The notes under the pieces are model-generated. The model worked only from the letters and a program-made list of their open reading frames with translations, was not told the DNA's origin and made no database searches. From Meloidogyne chitwoodi (lineage: Eukaryota > Nematoda > Chromadorea > Rhabditida > Meloidogynidae): 64,000 nucleotides of DNA. The DNA lies in contig JACZZP010000014.1 in NCBI GenBank assembly GCA_015183035.1, forward strand, positions 1,240,001 to 1,304,000, written 5' to 3'. Shown one piece after another: positions 1-11,644 of the stretch (positions within the stretch are counted from its first letter, which is position 1; every line of letters starts with the position of its first letter). The position numbers and the translations under genes are program-made.

Positions 1-11
1 CTTCTTTATAG

Positions 12-795
12 TTTATCTTAAACAATTCCGACGACCAAATCGAACAAATGCGCGAAGACCCAAGTAATGAGAATGACGTGGAACAAGTAGAAGAGGAAGA
101 CAACAATGATGAGAGTATCCGCAGCGACGAAGCATCTAGCGAGAAAAGTGAAACGAATACCAGCGATTCGGATTTAAGGACCAGCTGTTCGGAAAGTGAG
201 CGTTCAGAGGAAGATGTTAGCTCAGGAAATGGGCAAACCGGAGGAAATGTTTGTTTAATTTGAATTTTGTTTATTATTAGTAACTAAAAATTGTTTAATG
301 CTTGTTTTTTCAGAATGATAATGCCACTGCTATCGTTTCGAGTGTGGATGAGCTACCGTCTGGTTTGTATTCATCAAACATAATTAATGAATATAAAATC
401 TCTTTACAGATTTGCAATCCACACGTTCTGCTCGCGCTCGTTCGCCTCCTATTGGGAATTCTGAAGCCATTACGCCTCCTGGTTTGTATTTATAAATGAT
501 CATTGAACTAAAAACTATTAATAGATCTGGTTTCTACACGCTCTGCTCGTGAAGTTTCGCCTCCTCGAGGAGATTCTAAAACCAAGAATGCACGAGCGAC
601 ATCCGATACTAATACGGCTCGTCATCCGCCACCTGCGATGAAACATAAAATGTGGGATAACGAAGAAGACGACGTTGTTACTGCAATGGTCGTTCAGAGG
701 TAATTGGAGTAAATTAGTAAATTCCTATTTAATTAATATTTTCTCAATTTAGTGAGGAGAACTTATTGGCAAATGTTAGTTCATCCAAATGCTGA
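12..795 (+). CDS. 3' part of an acidic Ser/Glu-rich protein gene (5' end outside window)
   Basis: An acceptor (TTTATAG) ends at base 11 and the reading frame is already open, so upstream exons lie outside the window. Five exons (12-248, 314-362, 410-481, 525-699, 763-795) splice in frame to a TGA at 793-795. The first exon is very acidic and serine-rich (EEEDNNDESIRSDEASSEK). Exons 3 and 4 repeat each other: LQSTRSARARSPP and LVSTRSAREVSPP, each starting on a split Asp codon, and the introns before them begin with the same TGGTTTGTATT. This looks like a small exon duplication. The end is KHKMWDNEEDDVVTAMVV followed by a short tail. A possible poly(A) signal (AATAAA) is at 957-962. I do not recognise the family; disordered, charged composition is all that can be said. 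Confidence 0.7.
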
Positions 796-1623
796 TATGT
801 TTCTATTGGATCATATGCTTTGTTGCTAATTTATTAGAAGAAAAAATATAAATGTTTGATATTAAAAAATCTTCATATGTTATTCCCACATATGCTCGTA
901 TTGTTGTATTTATATGTAATAATAATATTGTATTTTAACTTGTTTTGAAGTAAAATAATAAAACAAAAGGTAGGTCTATCCTCATTATCGAATTATTCCA
1001 AACAATATGCTTAAACCCAGTGTTGCCAGATCTGCGGATTTATCCTCATTTTGAGGATTTTAAGAGCGATGAGGTTTTTTTGAAAATGAGGATTTGCGGA
1101 TTTGTGTTGTTTTTTGAGGTTTTTGACATTTTTGGATAGTTTTGATGTTTTTTCAGAAATTTAATTAAAAATTGCTATTTTTGAGTAAATTTTTATCAAC
1201 TAGGGTGCTTTAATTGTCAAAATTTTTCGCCTGCGGCACTAAAAAGGTAATTTTTGTTAACTAGAGTACATTAGATCTCCAAAAATTTTCGGGGTCAACC
1301 CAAAAGATCGTCAACCAATTGGTCCAATCACTTAAACAGGAATGTAATAAAACATTCCCTATAGAACCTAGTTTGTGCGGTACCAACTAATTGTAAGATA
1401 TTGACTGATTAGCAATTGGACAAATTTGCGATCTTTTGGGTTTTAATCTTCTGGGTTGGAGCAATTTTTCGTCTGCGGCTCTTCAAATCACTAACCAAAG
1501 TGAAGGTTAATTATGATTTTTCCTGCACAGAATTTTACTAGATGATAATTTCCAATAATAAATTGTTAAAATCTATATAGTGAAAAATATGAACATTAAT
1601 AAAAAAAAAGTTTCTATTATAAT

Positions 1624-2862
1624 CAGGGTCTCCAAAAATATTGACGAAAAAGTGGCAAAATATTGAAAAAATTTAAATAAATATTGATGAAAAAATCTCA
1701 AAATATTGATGAAAATATTGATAAATCTGTGAAATATTGACAAATATTGACGAAAATTTTGATAATTTGTCATATTTAACCCCTGGTGACATTTTCTAAT
1801 AGTAGAAAATATAAAGTCACATAAAATTACCTAAAGCAGAAATTCTGTGGCTATGTGGAAAAAACAGATCTGTGAATTTTCCCCAGAATTTATTCTCTAA
1901 GATTTTAAGAAAGTTTTCTGCAGATTCTGAGGTGTTTCCTCAGAATCTGCGAACACCTCAGAATATTATTTCCCACAATTTTATTGAAACAGATTTTCCC
2001 AAGATTTTGTGCTCAGAATCCAAAATCTTTGAGTAAGAAGGCCCTTGTTGAATAAACATTCTTTCCATCTATTCTCTTAACCCATTCACGAAACCAGGCT
2101 ATTTAATTTAGTTGAGGCAATTATTTTTGATTTTTAAATTTTAGTTCTCAACTAAAAATGTAAAAAAATAGTGAAATAGCGTTGAAATAATAAAAAATAT
2201 AGAATGGCAATCCTTAACAATTGGGGCTCCACCCCAAATAATCGCAGTGACATAGTAAAAACATGTTTTTAGGGGTTATCGAGGTCGCTGATTACGAATC
2301 TGATATCATTTTTTTCTTATCACTAATTTTTAAAATCACAGATTTTATCAAAATTTTCGCTCATTAGCTGATTACATGATGGGCATAGTGGAGTTACAGA
2401 CCGTAAAATGTTACGTTGTTGTAACTATTGAATAGCAGATTCTTTTGTATTAATAAGTTGAGTAATTTGGAAAAGATCCATGATAAAATCTGTGATTTTA
2501 AAAATTAGTGATAAAATGATAAGGATTGGTGATAAGATCAGATTCGTGATTAGCGACCTCGATAACCCCTAAAAACACGTTTTTACTATGCCACTGCGAT
2601 TATTTGGGGTGGAGCCCCAATTGTTAAGGATTGCCTATAGAATAGTATATAGAAAAAGCGAATTTTTTACGCGAATTTTTGAAAAAAGTCCAAAATATTG
2701 ATGAAATATTGACAAAATAGTGAAATATTGACAAATATTGATAATATTGAAATCAAAAACCATCCTAGAAGCTTCAAACTTTGCTAAAAACGTGTTTTTC
2801 GTGCATTTCATGCTTCCATTAATTCGCAAAAAATATTGATTTCAATATTTTTGGAGACCCTA
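1624..2862. mobile_element. Second hAT-like element inserted in the first
   Basis: The left end CAGGGTCTCCAAAAATATTG (1624-1643) is mirrored at the right by CAATATTTTTGGAGACCCTA, ending at 2862, with one mismatch at the outermost base. The target duplication is a perfect 8 bp, ATTATAAT, at 1616-1623 and 2863-2870. CAGGG plus an 8-bp duplication again fits hAT. The interior carries many TATTGA(C/T)AAA-type short repeats at both ends and no transposase frame. It holds a third element (2206-2635). Confidence 0.8.
2206..2635. mobile_element. Third, innermost foldback element, 430 bp
   Basis: The arms are about 145 bp each (2206 to about 2350, and about 2475 to 2635) and nearly perfect inverted copies, starting GGCAATCCTTAACAATTGGG and ending with its complement. 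The target duplication is a perfect 8 bp, TATAGAAT, at 2198-2205 and 2636-2643. The superfamily is uncertain: 8-bp duplications occur in hAT, P and Merlin-type elements, and the GGC start does not settle it. It has no coding capacity. Confidence 0.85.
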
Positions 2863-3178
2863 ATTATAATAAACATGTATATTATTTGAGGATTTTTTCC
2901 GATGAATTTGCAGATTTTTCATTTTTTCATCTGGCAACACTGCTTAAATCCGAAAACATATTTTACATAAACTTTGCAAACAGTAAAAACCATCCAAAAT
3001 TTAATCAAATCTTAATGTGGAAGCAGGTGTCGAAATCCCTAACTCCAATAAATTATAAAATGTTCAATAAACAAATTTATCATACAAATTTAGATTTTCA
3101 ACCAGTACAGAATTTCTTTTTATCCTCTTCATTATCTTCATTTTATTGTGTAGTTTTTCAGATAAAGAAAATATGTAA

Positions 3179-5673
3179 ATGTCTAATTCAAATTTTGAAA
3201 ATTTGGAACGAAATTCGAAGGATTGGACTCTTAAAGATGATATAGAAGTAATTATTTAATTTTTTTTAATGTTTAAACTATTTTTTAGTTAAAAAATACA
3301 CTTCAAGAATATTCAAATAATTTGATTAAAACAACTAAAGAATTAAATGATGGAACTAAGAATTTAAATGATAGTGTTTGTAAAATTGATATTAGACTGG
3401 CGAATATAAATAATAAATTAAATTATACAAAGATGAAAAGATTTGTTGAAGAGGTTTTTAAATTTATTAAGACACATTTTCTATATATTTTATAGAAGGT
3501 TGATGATATCTCTGTTGATAGTCTTTTACAAAAAAATCAACGAATCGTGAATGAGAAAAAGGTTTTTAAGAAAATAATTTTTATTTATTTTTATTTTAAG
3601 AATCAAACAAAAGAAGAGTTTGAACAACACACAATCCGAACGATTTCTACTTCTGTTATCAAGGCCTTTCAAAAAATGTCTGGAACGAGTATTCCCAGTT
3701 CTCAGGGTATTTTTGCTTCTGATCCTCTTGATCCATGTAGTAGTTCTCTGTTGAATAATTCTGGACTTGCTAATATTGAAATTGAAAACCCTTTTGTCAA
3801 AATGTGTAAATTACCTCCAATTATTGGCTCTAAAGAATCTTTTAACTATTTTAAGAATGGTGTAACATTGAAAGAAAATACACAAAATATTATTAGTTGT
3901 GTTGAGAAGAGGTTTTATTTATTTTAAAAATTTTATCCGATTTATATTTTAAATATCTTCTTCGTACCTTCATGATTTTTTGTTAATTTTTTATTTTAGC
4001 TCTAGACAAGTTTCTTCATTTAAAGATGAAGATATTCAGTCAACTTCGTCCGGTCGTTCTATTCCCCCTCAAGATCCTACTGCTGGACTTAATCAGAATA
4101 AAACATTTATTGACCAAATGGTTGTAAAAATGGCAGAGAAAAGAAAAGAAATTGGGATCGAACAAGTTTTTGTTTTTTATAGTTTTATTAAAACAATATT
4201 TTTGAAGGGAAATAATGATAATTTTTCTCAAAAATTATCATTAGAGAATTCCGGTAAAACTAGTAATGCAAGTCCATCTTTATCTTCTATAAGTTATGAA
4301 ACTTCAACAAATTCTCAGCCAATTGAAGTTGTTTAACTTTAAAGTTTTATATTTTTTAAATTTAGGAACAAAAGTCAAAAAATATAATTTATTCGATGAA
4401 TGAGAAAACATTTGATAATGCTTCTATTAATTCTTCAAAACAACCAGAAATTGTTAAAAATTGCAATAAAATTTTACCAAAGGATAGAGATGATGGGCTT
4501 TTTTCTAGCACTGAAAATGATGATCATGAGGATAATATAAGTGTTCTATCTACTAAAACAAAAAAATCCTTTCAGCAAACTGTTCAAACTATCCTTAAGG
4601 ATGCTAAAATTAATAATGTTTCAAATTCAGCATTCTTAAAGGTTATATTTAAAAAATTTATGTTTAAATATTTTTTTAGACAAATGATGATAAAATCACT
4701 TCAATGCCTTATCTAGCACATTCCAACAATCAATCGCTTAAACAACAACAACCATCAACGGTTTCAATTAATTTTTTTCTAAAATTAAGAAATCCCCTTT
4801 TAAGGATAAATCATCTACATTTGTTAATGTCCCAGTTTCTGTCAAAAGCAGTATAGAAGAGTGTAATAAAGGGAAGGAGTTTTTGAACGAATCTGCTGAT
4901 AATTATACAGTTTCCAAAAATGATGAAATATTTGGTCCTGTTAATGTAAAAGGTTTAATTGCTCAAATTGGTAATAAAATTCCTCTTCACCGTCCCAATG
5001 AAATTAATAATAAAGAAATTGAAAAACAAAATAGATCAAATGAGGAAGAAGGAAAACCTTCAATCTTAACAGAACAATTGGAAGTTTTAAAGGTTTTTTG
5101 AGATTTTTTTATGTTTTATTTTATTTTTAAAGGGAAGAGCAAAAGGTCCATCTGCTCGAAGAATTCCAACAAATTTAAGTTCAAAATTACAGAAAAATAA
5201 TTTAGCTGTATTTCCTAATTCAAACGAAAAATTTAATAAAGAAGAGGATAAAAGAAAAGTTGAGGTTTTAAAAGAAGTATCAAAGCCAATAAAAGAAATA
5301 GAAATTCCAAAACAGCAAAAAATGTTATTAAATGATAATCAAACAATTAGGTCATCTTTAATATCTAATAATAAAACTTCAACTCCGAAAACAAAGAAAG
5401 GCCTTTCAATTTTCTCTTCAAGTAGTGATGATGATTTTGATTTAAATATTAATAAAAAATCTATACAAGAGAAAAAAGAGAAGCAGCAACAACAAGTAAA
5501 TTTATCCAACTCAAAAATTGAAGATATTGGAGAGAAAAAAACGAAAAATTTAGAAAAACAACGTAAACCTGGTAACAAAAATAATAAATTACTTCTTATT
5601 TATTATTTCTAAATTTTCAGAAATATCAAAACAAAGAAAAGGTCTTTTTGATGATTCTGACTCCGATTTTTGA
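3179..5673 (+). CDS. WASHC2: WASH complex subunit 2 (FAM21/WASHC2-like)
   Basis: Eleven exons give about 683 residues in one frame. FAM21 recruits the WASH actin-nucleation complex to endosomes by binding retromer through repeated acidic LF motifs. The N-terminus (DWTLKDDIELKNTLQEYSNN, then MKRFVEEKVDDIS) matches the FAM21 head, and LPPIIGSKESF matches its conserved RPLPYLIGSK region. Acidic LF motifs follow: DGLFSSTENDD, GLSIFSSSSDDDFDL, and the C-terminal GLFDDSDSDF ending at the stop. Basic segment KGPSARRIP resembles the lipid-binding part. The protein is half the length of human FAM21. An acceptor TTTTTCAG lies about 18 bases before the ATG. Introns are 35-88 nt, except one of only 29 nt (4761-4789) that is needed to keep frame; the alternative is a lost base in the T run there. 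Confidence 0.85.
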
Positions 5674-8600
5674 TGTTTAAAAAATAATGCTCATTTAATA
5701 CTTTCAGACTCTGCTTTACTCAAAAAATAATTTTTTTATTATATCCGAGATAAATATAAAGTTTGTGATAATTTAACACGGGAAATATATTGATTTATAT
5801 TAATAAAATTTAAAAAATTTTGTTTATTATTTTGTATAATTAATCCGTTTTTCATACGGTTTATTTTTTCTATTTAATTCTATTTTTTAGATTTATTTTA
5901 ATTTAAATAAATACAAAAAATTTTCTTTTTCATATAATGTAAAATTATTTTCTAGAAAAATTCCAAGGACGGTGCTTTTTCTGATCATGGCTCACCAAAC
6001 CAGTATATGTTTTTCTTTACCTTTTTGTTCTTCCATACTTTCGACTAAAAGTTTTAATTTGTATAAATGCGAGTGTATGCAACGATCCATGCAACAGATC
6101 GCCCTTGTATTCCGGAATTTTAACAAATGGAAAAATGCGCACAAATTTGGTAAACCGGTTATTATATTTAAAGGTTTTCTTTTTCTCTATAAAATAAATT
6201 GTATGTGGCCACGCGGTGCGATCTTTGGTCATCTCATGTTAGGAAAGAAATTAAAATTTTTGCATTCTTTTGTTGGGAGGTTTAGCTGTCATTTCTGGGG
6301 ATTTATGCAAATGCTTTTTCCTCTCTCCCTCTTCTGAAAATAACCAATGATCCTTTCTTCCACAAACTATTTTAAAATATTCTTTCAATCTTCTTTTGTA
6401 ACAAATAATCTGTTACATTTTTAATGCTCCTGAAAATGAATTAATATTACATAATCTATTTAATATTACCACTACATATATGTATAGTACACCAATTTAT
6501 AAAAATCTATCAAAGTATTAACATTATTAATTCCTAATAATTTATAATCATTGTATGTCATCCATTTTTCTTTTACTCTCGATTATCAAAAATCAGCAAT
6601 CGCAACTTTCCAAAAATTGTCATTTTAAAAAATTACTTCCTTTGACCAATCGATTCTTTTCCTCTCAAAATTTCTTCATCAAGTTCTAATTCTTTCATTC
6701 TATGTATTACTCAATTCCTCTACATTCCGAAAAAAGTGGTTTTACGCCTTCCTTTCATATTTTTCTCCAATCTTTCGTTTACTCACTCTCCAATATATTA
6801 TAGATGAAAGAATTATATGTAAAAGGCAGCCATTTTTTTATTCCTCTCTCGATGAAAACACAAGAATGAAAACGAAGAACACACTACTTCTTATACTTTC
6901 CTTCTCATTTCATTTTAATCCAAGATAATATATGTAGAGTAGATGTTTTTTTATTACCAGTCTTTTTAAAAATACGCATATTATGTCCAGCTTTAATATT
7001 TCTCTTATAAAATTTTATTTTTGTACTGTATATTCTTGAGGGACAGAAGTTTGATAAATTAACTATAAAGCGCATTAGTTTCTATTTTTTAAATCCCCTA
7101 TAATTTCTTAACATGTATTTTTCAGATATTTTGAGATTCAAGCTTTTTTTTAATATTCAATGACCATTTTATTTCAATCTTTTGAAAGAAAGATCCTTTT
7201 CCATCTTTTTCTTTTCTCTTGTTTTACATACATTTGTACAATTCTTATTGCTAACAAAAAATTTCTTTCTCAAAAATCGCCATCTACAAGCCGATTATTT
7301 GTGTTCGTCTGTCAGTTTTTTCTTTTATTGTTGCGACCGAATAACTCCTTTTCCCCTACATATTTGGCCGGCTGGCTTTCTTTCATTCATTTTTACCATT
7401 CTATTTATTACAATTCTTATTTTTCCTTTATTGAATAGCTAGTAATATGTACATATAGCTCTGGCCATGTTGCGTTCATTCATTCATACATATTTTTTAC
7501 TGAAACCAAACCTCAATCTTTACCTTTTTTAATTTTTTCATATTTTTTTGATCTCATTACTCAAATCCAATAAAAAAAAGGAGGCTTTTTTGTTAAAAAA
7601 TAATTTTAGAATTCTCTAGTTGCTATTTGAGCAAAAGAAAATTACTAATAAATCATCAACCTTTCTTTTTCTAACTGAAATATTGCCAAAAGCATTTTTA
7701 TTTTTTACTAGTAATTAAATATATTTATATAAAATCTTTCGATAGTATGAACTTATAGTATAATATGACATACTTAATATTTACTATAATTAATTTTTTA
7801 TTTCAGATTTTTTATTCAAAAATTTAAATAATTTCCCCATAAATAACAACAATTTAATTTTTCAATTATTTTTTCTTAAAAATTCCAGCTATTTCCAATT
7901 CCCTCAATGATGACTAATGTCCAGCCTCAACAAAGAATGAATGATTCATTTTATTTGCTGCCTCCTCCAGAGTCTTATTTTTTATTTAGTTTTATTTATT
8001 TTCCCTAGTTTTGGCCCATTTTAAAAATATTTAAGTCACATTTTTAATTTTAAAAATTTATACACCAATTTATGGACATTTTGCTTTAAATGTCATCACT
8101 TTCAGTAATTCAATAATAATATAAATAAATTTAGAAGATTTGGCTTTACGATGGACACAATTCATCTCAAATGTTATAATCTTGTATTATATCTCTACTG
8201 AAAAGGTAGTTTTTAATTAATGTCTCTAAAATAATTTCGCAATGTATATGTAACAATTTTTTGTTCTACATAGATATGTATAATTAAGAACAGACATTTT
8301 TTATTAGTCTGGGAAAATGTGTAGAATTTATGTTAGTATTTTTTAAAAATTATAAAGGTTATTTTACAGTGCAAACTGCGCGGGGTTTTTTCTCATTTAT
8401 TTCGATTATTGGTTACATATTAAAATATTTTGTTTTTCTAAATACATCAAGTTTATGGTCGATGATATTATACACAAGTAAACAACTAAGGAAAGTAAAT
8501 AATAAAAACTGGTAGGACAGTTGCCAAATGACTCACCATAAAAACATAACTCGTTCATTTAATGAAATTCTCTCACCTAAAAATTATCGAAGGATAATTT

Positions 8601-10483
8601 AATTTAAAAATAATTAAAATCCAAGTCAGTTCGAAAAATGAATGTAGTTTTTGCTTAAAAAATTCCGTAATTAGCGTGTTTTTACTCTCTAAATTTCATT
8701 TAAGATGGTCCCTTTTTATCCCCATTTCTTTCATTCTCGGCCCCATTTCAAATTTCGAGACCACCCATTTGTGTTTCTCTTGTTAGACATCATCCTTCAC
8801 TATCTTTCTTTGTTGATATGTCCTCCCTCTCTTTATTGACGACAAAGAATTTTGAGGCCAAAATTTATATTCACACTAGAATAATTTAGGCATCCCTCCT
8901 CTATTCACTGTCCTTCCTCATTTTTACTGTTTTCTCTCCTTCCGTTCTTTTATTTTTCTCTTCATCATCATATAGTTACTATTCTACATTATTTTCCTCT
9001 ATTTCATTTGTCTCCCGTGCCTGTCCGTCCCTGTCGCCCGAATTTGGGACACATGACCACTACTACTAATAGGTGGTCAGCGGCTTAAGAAAATTTAGTG
9101 GAATAGACATATTTAGTGACACATTGGTCAGATAATGGCATTGAAACAAAATGCCAACAGACAAATTATTATTGGAAAAAGAACATTGAAAATTTACACA
9201 AAATTTTGCATCCTTCTAGGCATATGAATTATCTTTTCTGTTCAACAAAAATGTATTTCTAGGACTAAAAATCACATTTTTATCCAAAATGTTTTTATTT
9301 GAACAATAATCTTTAATATTTTCAGTTTTTTACGTGTTCATATTGGGTATTTCTTCCAAACACTTAGACTTTAATTTTAATAAATAAGATTCATATTTTG
9401 GTTTTTGGACGTTTCATACGCTCTCTTATATTTTGTGTTTTGAAAAAAGCTTTTCTTTTTATCCCTCTCTTTCTATGTATCTTCAATATTTTTCCTTATC
9501 TTCTTTTCCTCGTTTTAGCAATTCAATTTTTTGGCGGTCGTTGTTTGGCTTTTCGCCAAATAGCCATTTTTCTCGTGACTTTAACTCCTATCTCATTTTT
9601 CTTTTCTTCTTTTCTTTACTTCAGTCACTAATCTTTGTTATACTCTCCCTTTCTCCGCCATTGGTCATTTCTTAATATGTTCCTTAACATATTTTTAATT
9701 GTATTTTTCTTTCCGGTCACAAAATGATTCGAATAATCTCTTTTTAATCTTTTAAATTTCAATTAATAAGTTAAAACTTTTCTTCTCTCAAAACGCAAAA
9801 TTTTAATGTATAATCCTTATCAGAATGTCAAATATTTATTTTTTTACTCGAGTCATTTTCCCAATCTAAATTTTTATTACAATTAAAATTTTGTCCTAAA
9901 TTTTTGTATCCTTTGCCTACTTTGTAAATTTTCAACTAAAATTATATTGATTTTCCAGTTTCAGAACTGTAAAACTTCCTCCCTTGGGCGGGATTTGGCA
10001 GAGGGCCAATGTTCTTTTTAGGCACAGTTCCCTCATCATCATTCTCTCCTTTTTCCCCCTTGTCCACTCATCTGGTCAACGGCGCTTGGTTTTCGCTTCC
10101 CCTAGTCTTCGTTCTCCAGACTTCTTTACCACTGATTTTTCATACCATTTTTCACAACAATCTGTTCAAATACTACCATGAAATTTCTAGAAATCCTTCG
10201 AACATGTTTTTCTTCAATTTAGCATTTTTTAAATTAAATTCAAAAACCCTATTTCTTTAATGTGTGGTATGATTGGCTTGGATTTTAAATTTCAAATTTT
10301 TGGTCCTCAGGGCAAAAAACATTTTGATTCTTTACGATTAAATGGGAATTTTTATAATTCAATATATTTTCTTCAAAATATTGATTTGGTTTCTACATTT
10401 ATAAGACCATAAACTTTTACAGTTTTTTATGTAACCAATTAATCATTCTTTATTATTTTCTTTTGTCAGTCCAATGGCTAAAA
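5674..10483. other. Gene-free, pyrimidine-biased stretch
   Basis: No spliceable coding series was found. From about 6300 to 10300 the + strand is rich in T and C runs (TTCTTTC, CTCTCC types), and the short open frames there are artefacts of these tracts. A small perfect inverted repeat, TGACCAC...GTGGTCA, sits near 9053-9078. Part of this stretch may be the promoter or primary transcript of the microRNA pair that follows, but nothing in the sequence proves it. Confidence 0.5.
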
Positions 10484-10600
10484 TCCCTGACTGGTCAACC
10501 CGTAGATCCGAACTAGTCTCTTGAGTCCGTTCTTGGCAAGTCCAGAACTGACCACTTTTGGGTAGACTGGCTCGGCGTTTCGGGTGGATTGGTTGGGTGA
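10484..10600 (+). ncRNA. mir-100: mir-100 precursor hairpin
   Basis: The 5' arm holds AACCCGTAGATCCGAACT at 10497-10514, the same 18 bases that begin bilaterian miR-100, followed by AGTC. The mature form is probably 10497-10518. The 3' arm GACTGGCTCGG (10565-10575) pairs with CCGAACTAGTC (10 of 11 pairs including one wobble), CGGGT pairs with ACCCG, and the lower stem GACTGGTC pairs with GATTGGTT through wobbles. The loop, about 46 nt, is long and may fold further. It lies about 0.47 kb upstream of let-7 on the same strand. C. elegans members of this family (mir-51 group) have diverged bases after the seed; this copy keeps the ancestral ones. Confidence 0.9.
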
Positions 10601-10963
10601 AATGCCTTTTTTACTTTAAATTTTTCTAAAAAAATTTTAAAAATTTATTCGGAACATATTACAGCAGATTATATTTTTTATTAACTTCTGCAACGTAACA
10701 TACATATAAAACAACGATAATTATTAGATAAATAAATAATAATTATATTAATTGAAATATAATAGGTATTGTAAACTGAGATGATTTTAAAGATTTTTTT
10801 TATTAATTCTACTGAATCAATATTGAAATGAACTATTTTTGTGAATAGCTTTCTTGAAATTAAAAAATGGTATATAAATCGAATCAAGAAAAGAGTTGTC
10901 AAAAGATTTTGTTTAATAGAATTTTAACGTCAAACAGAAAATTTATTAATTTTATTTGTGCGA

Positions 10964-11051
10964 GATGTATGTGTTGAGGTAGTAGGTTGTATAGTTAAGA
11001 ACAGTATCAGTTGGAGTAACTACCGCAGCCTGCTCACTCGGCAATCACATC
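10964..11051 (+). ncRNA. let-7: let-7 precursor hairpin
   Basis: Bases 10975-10996 are identical to canonical 22-nt let-7 (begins TGAGGTAGTAGGTTG, ends TATAGTT). The stem closes well: GATGT (10964-10968) with ACATC (11047-11051), AGTA with TGCT, GGTTG with CAGCC, and TAGTT (10992-10996) with AACTA (11018-11022). The loop of about 21 nt contains GGAG at 11013-11016, the motif bound by LIN-28 zinc knuckles. The star strand should lie near 11021-11042. let-7 controls late larval timing by repressing targets such as lin-41; that role is known from other nematodes, not shown here. Confidence 0.97.
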
Positions 11052-11644
11052 TTTGCCAAAAAATATCTAAAAAATTTGGAATTTTTCTAATTTTCACGGT
11101 AAAGGGGCGCAGTTTGCACACTAAATAATTGGTTTAAAGATTTTCTCATTATTATTATACGGACATTTTTGTGTCTTATTGTTTTAAAAAGACAATTTCA
11201 CAAAACTCTTAGTGTTAATTTTACTTGATTATTTGAAAATAATTTGAATATACATATAGTCTTTTGATTAATAAATGATACTTGTTTTTTTACAGAGTAG
11301 TTTTTTATACTTTTATTATTTTTCTCTGTGAATTAAAGGCTATTGAAAACAATTTTGGAAATGGACAGAGCTACAGCCAAAAACTTCTATTTTTATAAAT
11401 AAAAATTGACATTATCTAGGACTGATTTATTATATATTTTTTAAAAAAAGTAATTTTCCGTTGTTCATTTAATAAAACTTTGATAAACTCATCAGGATTG
11501 AACTCAATTGTCAGATGTTACTTTTAAAAGAAACTTTATCTACTTTATTAAAAATTAAATAATTGAATTTAATATTTTATAAATAAATAGTTAAATAATT
11601 TAAAAATAAATTAATGTTAAAAGTTTTAAATTATAATCATAAAA

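Larger units (their letters stand above)
1018..2942. mobile_element. hAT-like non-autonomous DNA transposon (outermost of three nested elements)
   Basis: The ends are CAGTGTTGCCAG (1018-1029) and CTGGCAACACTG (2931-2942), a perfect 12-bp terminal inverted repeat. It is flanked by CTTAAACC (1010-1017) and CTTAAATC (2943-2950), an 8-bp target duplication with one mismatch. An 8-bp duplication and a CAGTG start fit the hAT superfamily. No transposase reading frame is visible. Most of the length is a second element inserted inside (1624-2862). Without that, the core is about 690 bp. A pair of inverted segments near 1298-1311 and 1429-1442 (AACCCAAAAGATCG and its complement) lies in the left part. 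Confidence 0.8.

Noticed and set aside
7160..7442. Open frames in the pyrimidine-rich stretch (also 9398-9675 and 9984-10260)
   Set aside because: They are Phe/Leu/Ser runs from T/C-rich DNA, with no splice continuity or family signal.
10601..10963. A third clustered microRNA such as lin-4/miR-125
   Set aside because: No TCCCTGAGA core or suitable hairpin was seen between mir-100 and let-7 or just beyond.
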